From JAWXTK01 sp044433645 (GTDB taxonomy: Bacteria; Bacteroidota; Bacteroidia; Bacteroidales; Rikenellaceae): a DNA stretch of 64,000 bases. A program made the translations under genes and the position numbers. The stretch spans positions 1 through 64,000 of the forward strand of contig JAWXTK010000010.1 of NCBI GenBank assembly GCA_044433645.1, written 5' to 3'. This document shows, one piece after another, positions 59,544 to 64,000 of this stretch. The number at the start of each line of letters is the position of its first letter. The first letter of the stretch is position 1. Below the pieces are notes generated by a model. The model saw only the letters and a list, made by a program, of their open reading frames with translations. It searched no databases and was not told the origin of the DNA.

Positions 59544-61637
59544 CTAATCCACTTTCGCATAAAATCTGCGAGCAGCCTCCTTTTGGCGTGGTGCCGAGAA
59601 ATTACTTATTCTCTTCATGTAGCCAATGATACGTGTCATATAGTCTACATTTTCGCTGCCACATTTTGGGCATTTGTGCAAATAACGTTTGTCTATTGCG
59701 CCACAATCATTACAAATAGTGTTAGGAATATTGAAAGTGAAGTAGTTACATCCTTCCTGGGCAGCAACTCTAAGTAGTTGACGATACTGCTCTTTAGAAA
59801 GGTGTTCCTCTAGGTTAAGGTGTAGAGCTGAGCCACCTGTTAGGTGCTCGATATATTTTTTACCGTGTAGCTTAAATTTGTCTAAAACGTTTAGAGTTTT
59901 ATCTTCAACAGCATAAAAATAACTATTGTAGCAATCTCTAGGCACCACAAAACCTGCTTCCCTATCCCACTTAGCGTGTTTAACTCCAACATTTTCGGCT
60001 GGTATCATTTCGCAGTTAAACATCACCTCCTTGGTGCGATATTTTTTGTTATATCTTTCGATAAGTCCTAATATTTCCTGCACAAAGGTAGCATATTTTT
60101 CGTTATCTGAAATCTCTAGACCCAAAAATTCTGCTGCTTCCACCAAACCATTTACACCTATGGTCAAATATTGACGACCCATGTTAATGTAACCAGCATC
60201 AAAAAGTGGCAACATACCCTTGTTGTGAAACTCTTTAAGATTCTCATTATAAGCATTTTGAGCCTTGTGAGACAAATCCACAACATCTTCTAAAAGAGTC
60301 ATGTAATCAACTCCGGCTTTAACAGCTTGTTGAATACAACGATTCAAATTTATTGTAAGCACACTTTTAGAACCCGTAGAAACACCACCTGCACCGAGCG
60401 TATAACTAAATCCATTGTCTTGAATCTCGTTTCTAAGTCTGCAACAGCTACTTAATGAGTCTGCATTATCGCTCATATAAGTAAAGAACGAGTGGCCTTT
60501 AGCATACATATCAGCTACAAATTCGCCATAATCAGCATCTCTCACATCGCCATTATCGCTAAGCAAGGCCATAGTCTCGACTGGGAAAGTAAGCATGGTT
60601 TTACTTCTCTCATCGTTAAACCAATTCATAAAACGTTTTTGAAGCCAGCTAAGTGATTCCCAATTTGGTTTTGAACCGTCGGGGAAGATAAATTCGCCAA
60701 ACAAACTCTCAAAATAGAATTTATCATAGTAAGCGATATTCCAGAACACAGCCTGGAAGTTTCTAGCTCCCGTAGGTTGGTTGATTGAGTAGACGATTTG
60801 CTCAAAACAATCGGTAATCATTTTGTCTATGGTACGTTGTTTTGCTGACAAATCTACAACTTTATCTGCATTGTTAAAGTAGTCCGTGCCGTATTCTTGC
60901 TCGATAAAGTAGTTCATATACATCAAAAACTCAGGTGTAGCACACGCTCCAGATAGCATACTCGACACGATGAAAACCATATTTACGAAGCTACCACAAA
61001 AGCTTTTCAGATTACTTGGAGCTTTAGAATTTCCACCTATATCCTGCGCGCCGTTTAGTAGCCAAGGATACATAGTGATACTCGCACAGTAGTTAGCCAG
61101 CGAGGTCTCATCGTTTTTGTAAATTAGGTGAGTATTTAATAGATTAATATATTTATCAGAATATTCTTTGCCGTAAAGCTCCTTTAGTCTGTCTGTCATC
61201 ATACGACGGTTAAGGCGTATAAAGCTCGATTTAGGCAATTCGCCAATGAGTGTAGCTATATTTTTCTTGTCTACATTAGCATTTGCATCGTATTTACTAC
61301 CAGTTGCAGCATTTTCGGCCTCGCAGTAGTTAATCAGAAATTGTAGCCTATCGCGCGTATCTCTATCCTCTGTATGTTTCTGACGATAAAGCATATAGCT
61401 CTTAGCCACAGCGAAATAACGCTCTGCCATAAGCGAAATTTCCACTTGATTTTGTACCTCTTCAACGCTCATACCGTCAAAGATTTCTACACGGCCTAGA
61501 ATAGATGTCAACTCATCATTAGTTGCAAAGCCACCAACCGAAAGGAAAGCTTTACGAATTGCATTTTTGATTTTCTCGATAGAAAAAACCACTTTACTAC
61601 CGTCACGTTTGGCAATAAAAATTTCTGATTTACTCAT
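59544..61637 (-). CDS. nrdD: Anaerobic (class III) ribonucleoside-triphosphate reductase
   Basis: Makes dNTPs without oxygen using a glycyl radical and formate. The 697-residue protein has an N-terminal ATP-cone (KRDGSKVVFSIEKIKNAIRKAF, about 9-30), active-site region CRLRNEIQDNGFSYTLGAGGVSTGS in outline near residue 395, the C-terminal zinc module CNDCGAIDKRYLHKCPKCGSE (segments near 640-660), and the glycyl-radical loop MTRIIGYMKRISNFSAPRQKEAARR, with the radical Gly near residue 676. It identifies the organism as capable of strictly anaerobic DNA synthesis. Activase gene nrdG is two genes downstream. Confidence 0.98.
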   Translation of the reverse strand: MSKSEIFIAKRDGSKVVFSIEKIKNAIRKAFLSVGGFATNDELTSILGRVEIFDGMSVEEVQNQVEISLMAERYFAVAKSYMLYRQKHTEDRDTRDRLQFLINYCEAENAATGSKYDANANVDKKNIATLIGELPKSSFIRLNRRMMTDRLKELYGKEYSDKYINLLNTHLIYKNDETSLANYCASITMYPWLLNGAQDIGGNSKAPSNLKSFCGSFVNMVFIVSSMLSGACATPEFLMYMNYFIEQEYGTDYFNNADKVVDLSAKQRTIDKMITDCFEQIVYSINQPTGARNFQAVFWNIAYYDKFYFESLFGEFIFPDGSKPNWESLSWLQKRFMNWFNDERSKTMLTFPVETMALLSDNGDVRDADYGEFVADMYAKGHSFFTYMSDNADSLSSCCRLRNEIQDNGFSYTLGAGGVSTGSKSVLTINLNRCIQQAVKAGVDYMTLLEDVVDLSHKAQNAYNENLKEFHNKGMLPLFDAGYINMGRQYLTIGVNGLVEAAEFLGLEISDNEKYATFVQEILGLIERYNKKYRTKEVMFNCEMIPAENVGVKHAKWDREAGFVVPRDCYNSYFYAVEDKTLNVLDKFKLHGKKYIEHLTGGSALHLNLEEHLSKEQYRQLLRVAAQEGCNYFTFNIPNTICNDCGAIDKRYLHKCPKCGSENVDYMTRIIGYMKRISNFSAPRQKEAARRFYAKVD

Positions 61638-61668
61638 TATAATAGTTTTTTAAGTTTTTATCTTTTCT

Positions 61669-61697
61669 GCAAAATTAACTCCACTAAAGCAAAATTA
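61669..61697 (-). promoter_or_regulatory. Tandem GCAAAATTA repeat upstream of nrdD
   Basis: GCAAAATTA occurs at 61669-61677 and 61689-61697, 20 bp apart (two helical turns). Each reads TAATTTTG on the minus strand, an exact -7 box, so this is either two promoters or one promoter plus a regulator site. It is not a recognisable NrdR box. Confidence 0.5.
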
Positions 61698-61751
61698 TAC
61701 CCACCCACAAATAAAGTTATCATTAACTTATCAACAATTCCAAATTTGCAG

Positions 61752-61759
61752 TATCTTTG
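61752..61759 (+). promoter_or_regulatory. Predicted -7 box of EamA gene, very close to ATG
   Basis: TATCTTTG, exact TAnnTTTG, ends six bases before the ATG at 61765. Transcription would start at about 61765, so the mRNA would be leaderless, or translation starts at the next ATG (61780). Confidence 0.5.
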
Positions 61760-61764
61760 CGCTT

Positions 61765-62664
61765 ATGAAAAATAATAAAATGCTTTACGCCCACCTAGCA
61801 ATACTTGTGGCCAACATACTTTTTGCACTAAACGTACCCAACGTAAAATTCATCTTAAGCTCGGGCGAGATACCTAATCTAGCCCTAAATTATGCGCGTG
61901 TGGGAGGTGGCGCACTTCTGTTTTGGTTAACGTCTATCTTTATTCCAAACGAAAAGGTAGCGCGAAAAGATTTATTTTTGATATTTTTAGCTTCACTTTT
62001 TGGGGTTCAGTTCAATCAATTAACTTTTATTTTGGCCTCACCCTTCACCTCGCCCGTAGATATATCCATTATTGCCACACTTATACCTATAATTACTATG
62101 TGCCTGGCAGCGATATTCTTGCGCGAGCCCATTACTTGGAAAAAAACCTTAGGTATATTAATAGGTGCATCGGGTGCGCTAATTATAATACTCACCACGG
62201 CCAAAAACCCCACAACAGCATCTAACCCTTTGCTTGGCAACTCATTATTCCTATTGAGTTGTATAATTTTCTCATCCTACCTTACAATTTTCAAAAACGT
62301 GATTCTGCGCTATAAGGCCTTTACGTTTATGAAATGGATGTTTTTGTTTGCAGCCATTTGCCAATTACCTATTTGCTACAAGGATTTTTTGTCGGTAGAC
62401 TTCTCATCGCTTAGCTCTTCTACTTGGGGTGCACTGTTTTATGCGTGCTTTGGTGCGAGCTTTATTTCTTACATACTTTTAGCCTCATCGCAAAAAATAT
62501 TGCGCCCAACCATAGTTAGTATGTACAATTACATTCAACCCTTTGTGGTATTTTTCGTAGCGCTCTCACTTGGGCAAGACAGCTTTGACGTTTGCAAAGT
62601 CCTAGCAGCTTTATTAGTATTTATAGGAGTTTATATCGTAACCCAAAGCAAAAAGAAAGTGTGA
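61765..62664 (+). CDS. EamA/DMT-family transporter
   Basis: A 299-residue inner-membrane protein with ten predicted helices in two EamA repeats (about 8-140 and 155-295), the pattern of drug/metabolite transporters. Landmarks are ILVANILFALNVPNVKFIL, ATLIPIITMCLAAIFLREPITWKKTLGILIGASGALIIIL (in outline, about 106-145) and YNYIQPFVVFFVALSL near the end. Substrates of such proteins range over amino acids, nucleosides and metabolites; not predictable here. The start may be 61765 or the Met at 61780 (MLYAHLAILVANI), since a -7 box ends six bases upstream. Convergent with the sulfatase gene. Confidence 0.88.
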   Translation: MKNNKMLYAHLAILVANILFALNVPNVKFILSSGEIPNLALNYARVGGGALLFWLTSIFIPNEKVARKDLFLIFLASLFGVQFNQLTFILASPFTSPVDISIIATLIPIITMCLAAIFLREPITWKKTLGILIGASGALIIILTTAKNPTTASNPLLGNSLFLLSCIIFSSYLTIFKNVILRYKAFTFMKWMFLFAAICQLPICYKDFLSVDFSSLSSSTWGALFYACFGASFISYILLASSQKILRPTIVSMYNYIQPFVVFFVALSLGQDSFDVCKVLAALLVFIGVYIVTQSKKKV

Positions 62665-62689
62665 CCAACTTTTTTAAGTTAGCCACACT
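62658..62689 (+). terminator. Terminator of the EamA gene
   Basis: AGTGTG (62658-62663) with CACACT (62684-62689) and AACTT (62667-62671) with AAGTT (62676-62680) form a 14-position stem with two mismatches; it overlaps the stop codon and is followed by CAATTTTAG. Confidence 0.7.
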
Positions 62690-62705
62690 CAATTTTAGGA
62701 TGTCA

Positions 62706-62813
62706 AATAAGTATTGAGATGCGACGCTCTGATTTTCAGCAGAAACGGAGTTTACTTTAAGTAAATGAGTATTCTGATGAAAAGCTAGAAGGAAGCAGAT
62801 AAGTGCTTATTTT
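62706..62813. repeat. Repeat R1, copy B
   Basis: About 103 bases (62709-62811) align with 875-978. Stems: TTCAGCAGAA (62735-62744) with TTCTGATGAA (62772-62781, one mismatch) and TTTACTT with AAGTAAA (about 62751-62765). Compared with copy A the paired bases are almost all changed but pairing is kept. The right end overlaps the last codons and stop of the sulfatase gene. Confidence 0.75.
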
Positions 62814-64000
62814 ACATCCTGAGACATCCAAGTAAGTTGTTTCCAAGGATACTGACCCGAATTTTTCTGCGCAGCACCTGGCGTACTACGTCCGTCCTCT
62901 ACATATTTTGTAAGCAGTGATGTAAGCTCCTCTACAACTTCGGGGTGTTTATCCCATAGGTTAGTAGTCTCGCTTGGGTCGGTTTTCATATTATAAAGTT
63001 GAATCAGGGGCAAGCTAGCCAAGGCTTTTTTATCCCTAGGCGTTGGCGCACTCCAACCTCCCGAAGATGCACTCATGAGTAGTTTCCAGTCGCCTTTACG
63101 TATAGTAAAATGCCCCATAATAGAGTGATGAACAGTAGCCTCGCGTATAGTCTTAACCTCTTTTTTAGATTTCAAAGCAGGCAAGATATTGTAGCTATCC
63201 TCAGCCTCATTATCCTGCAATTCATAGCCAACAAGGGATGCAAAAGTAGCATAAAAATCTGTCAAACAAACAGTTTGCTCAACCTCATGATGTTTGAATC
63301 CGTCGGGATAGCGCACTAAACAAGGCACACGGTGACCTCCGTCAAACAAGTCAGCTTTATGACCACGATAAATAGAATTAGGATAATGACCCTGAGCTAT
63401 AAGTCCGTCAATATCGGCCGCTGGCGAGCAACCGTTGTCAGTTGTAAACACAACCAAAGTGTTATCATCACAGCCTGCGGCCTTAAGTGCAGTAAAGATT
63501 TTACCCACCATATCGTCCACCATAAGCACAAAATCACCATAATCACCTATGCCCGATTTACCTCTATATTCCTCTGTGGGGAGTATGGGTGTGTGAGGTG
63601 CTGGAAGTGGTAGATAAAGGAAGAAAGGTTTGTCGCCCTTGGATTTTTCGTTGATATAATCTATACTTTTATCTATCATGTGGGGCAAAACCTTAGCGTG
63701 CTCAAAATCAGGGGCAGTTAAACCCTCGCGCCACCAAGCTCCGTCGGTTTTAGATTTTCTCTCGCTCACAGTAACCCTGTCAGGCACTGAGGTAGGCATA
63801 CTGTTTTCGACATAGACATAGGGAGGAAAATCTAGCGATGCACAAAAGCCGTAAGAATACTCAAAGCCGTAATCCTGGGGCCCTTTAGTGATTTTCTTGG
63901 TATAGTCTATATTATCTGTTTTGGTCTTAGCATCATATTTAGCCTCATTACCAGACTTCAGTGCCCAGTTCCAACCCAAGTGCCATTTGCCTATGTAGGC
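62807..64000 (-). CDS. Sulfatase (alkaline-phosphatase superfamily), 5' end outside window
   Basis: C-terminal part of an arylsulfatase-type enzyme; the frame stays open to the window edge, where it reads AYIGKWHLGWNW, containing the family motif GKWHLG. A start at the TTG of 63979 would cut this motif, so the gene is incomplete here rather than short. Seen are DKPFFLYLPLPAPHTP, DDMVGKIFTALKAAG, TLVVFTTDNGCSP with the metal-binding Asp-Asn, and GHRVPCLVRYPD. The catalytic Cys/Ser region (C/S-x-P-x-R) lies outside. Such enzymes desulfate glycans in Bacteroidota, usually exported. The stop overlaps R1 copy B. Confidence 0.92.
   Translation of the reverse strand, partial: AYIGKWHLGWNWALKSGNEAKYDAKTKTDNIDYTKKITKGPQDYGFEYSYGFCASLDFPPYVYVENSMPTSVPDRVTVSERKSKTDGAWWREGLTAPDFEHAKVLPHMIDKSIDYINEKSKGDKPFFLYLPLPAPHTPILPTEEYRGKSGIGDYGDFVLMVDDMVGKIFTALKAAGCDDNTLVVFTTDNGCSPAADIDGLIAQGHYPNSIYRGHKADLFDGGHRVPCLVRYPDGFKHHEVEQTVCLTDFYATFASLVGYELQDNEAEDSYNILPALKSKKEVKTIREATVHHSIMGHFTIRKGDWKLLMSASSGGWSAPTPRDKKALASLPLIQLYNMKTDPSETTNLWDKHPEVVEELTSLLTKYVEDGRSTPGAAQKNSGQYPWKQLTWMSQDVK

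Noticed and set aside
62807..63979. Sulfatase as a complete gene starting at TTG 63979
   Set aside because: Upstream codons read GKWH directly before it, completing the family GKWHLG motif, so the gene continues beyond the window.
1..64000. CRISPR arrays, tRNA, rRNA, insertion sequences and prophage genes
   Set aside because: No regularly spaced direct repeats, no tRNA-like cloverleaf in the gaps examined, and no transposase or integrase in any reading frame. R1 and R2 have no associated transposase here.

Overview
The window looks like chromosomal core DNA of a low-GC, anaerobic member of the Bacteroidota, most likely Bacteroidales. The evidence is: promoters of the Bacteroidetes type (-7 box TAnnTTTG, sometimes with a TTTG -33 box); starts in A/T-rich context without Shine-Dalgarno sequences; many lipoproteins; a GLUG-repeat surface lipoprotein and a DUF4296 lipoprotein; a Bacteroidetes-type three-gene succinate dehydrogenase/fumarate reductase; a ferredoxin-dependent 2-oxoacid oxidoreductase; the methylmalonyl-CoA branch of propionate formation; and anaerobic ribonucleotide reductase. 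I found no tRNA, rRNA, CRISPR array, transposase, integrase or phage gene.

Layout. 0-5.3 kb: surface lipoprotein, groES-groEL, a candidate 6S-like RNA, a small lipocalin-like protein, purA. 5.3-12.3 kb: TPR lipid/secretory protein, gdhA, then an acetyltransferase-like protein, a sugar nucleotidyltransferase and an aldose epimerase. 12.3-22.0 kb: one tightly packed minus-strand run of ten genes (flippase, dut, delta-prime polymerase subunit, folK, Ig-like lipoprotein, beta-barrel protein, rbfA, LolE-like permease, DUF4296 lipoprotein, amidohydrolase). 22.3-26.8 kb: small XRE regulator, 5-formyl-THF cyclo-ligase, sdhCAB. 26.9-32.1 kb: GLUG lipoprotein, a structured intergenic region, and a four-subunit 2-oxoacid:ferredoxin oxidoreductase operon. 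32.3-39.4 kb: lon, valS, an alanine/sodium symporter, and an orphan restriction-type controller protein followed by a 22-codon remnant. 39.4-46.1 kb: DNA/RNA maintenance genes (rRNA methyltransferase, 3'-5' exonuclease, recQ, comF, priA). 46.2-52.5 kb: sodium-pumping methylmalonyl-CoA decarboxylase operon with epimerase, plus the mutase chaperone meaB. 52.6-64 kb: rluB, MalY-type aminotransferase, a lipoprotein, nrdD ... nrdG with two genes between them, an EamA transporter, and a sulfatase cut by the window edge.

Metabolic picture: glutamate dehydrogenase assimilates ammonia; the 2-oxoacid oxidoreductase makes or uses acyl-CoA with ferredoxin; SdhCAB probably runs as fumarate reductase; and methylmalonyl-CoA epimerase plus the Na+-pumping decarboxylase turn succinyl-CoA-derived methylmalonyl-CoA into propionyl-CoA while building a sodium gradient that the alanine symporter can use.

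The most unusual signal is not protein-coding. Two families of intergenic repeats (R1, two copies; R2, three full copies plus two partial ones) have arms that differ between copies yet still pair, and every full copy sits between the 3' ends of convergent genes. A candidate small RNA with promoter, long interrupted hairpin and terminator lies at about 3225-3436, and a second large nested hairpin lies at 28973-29118. I could not run any search, so novelty of these elements is not established.
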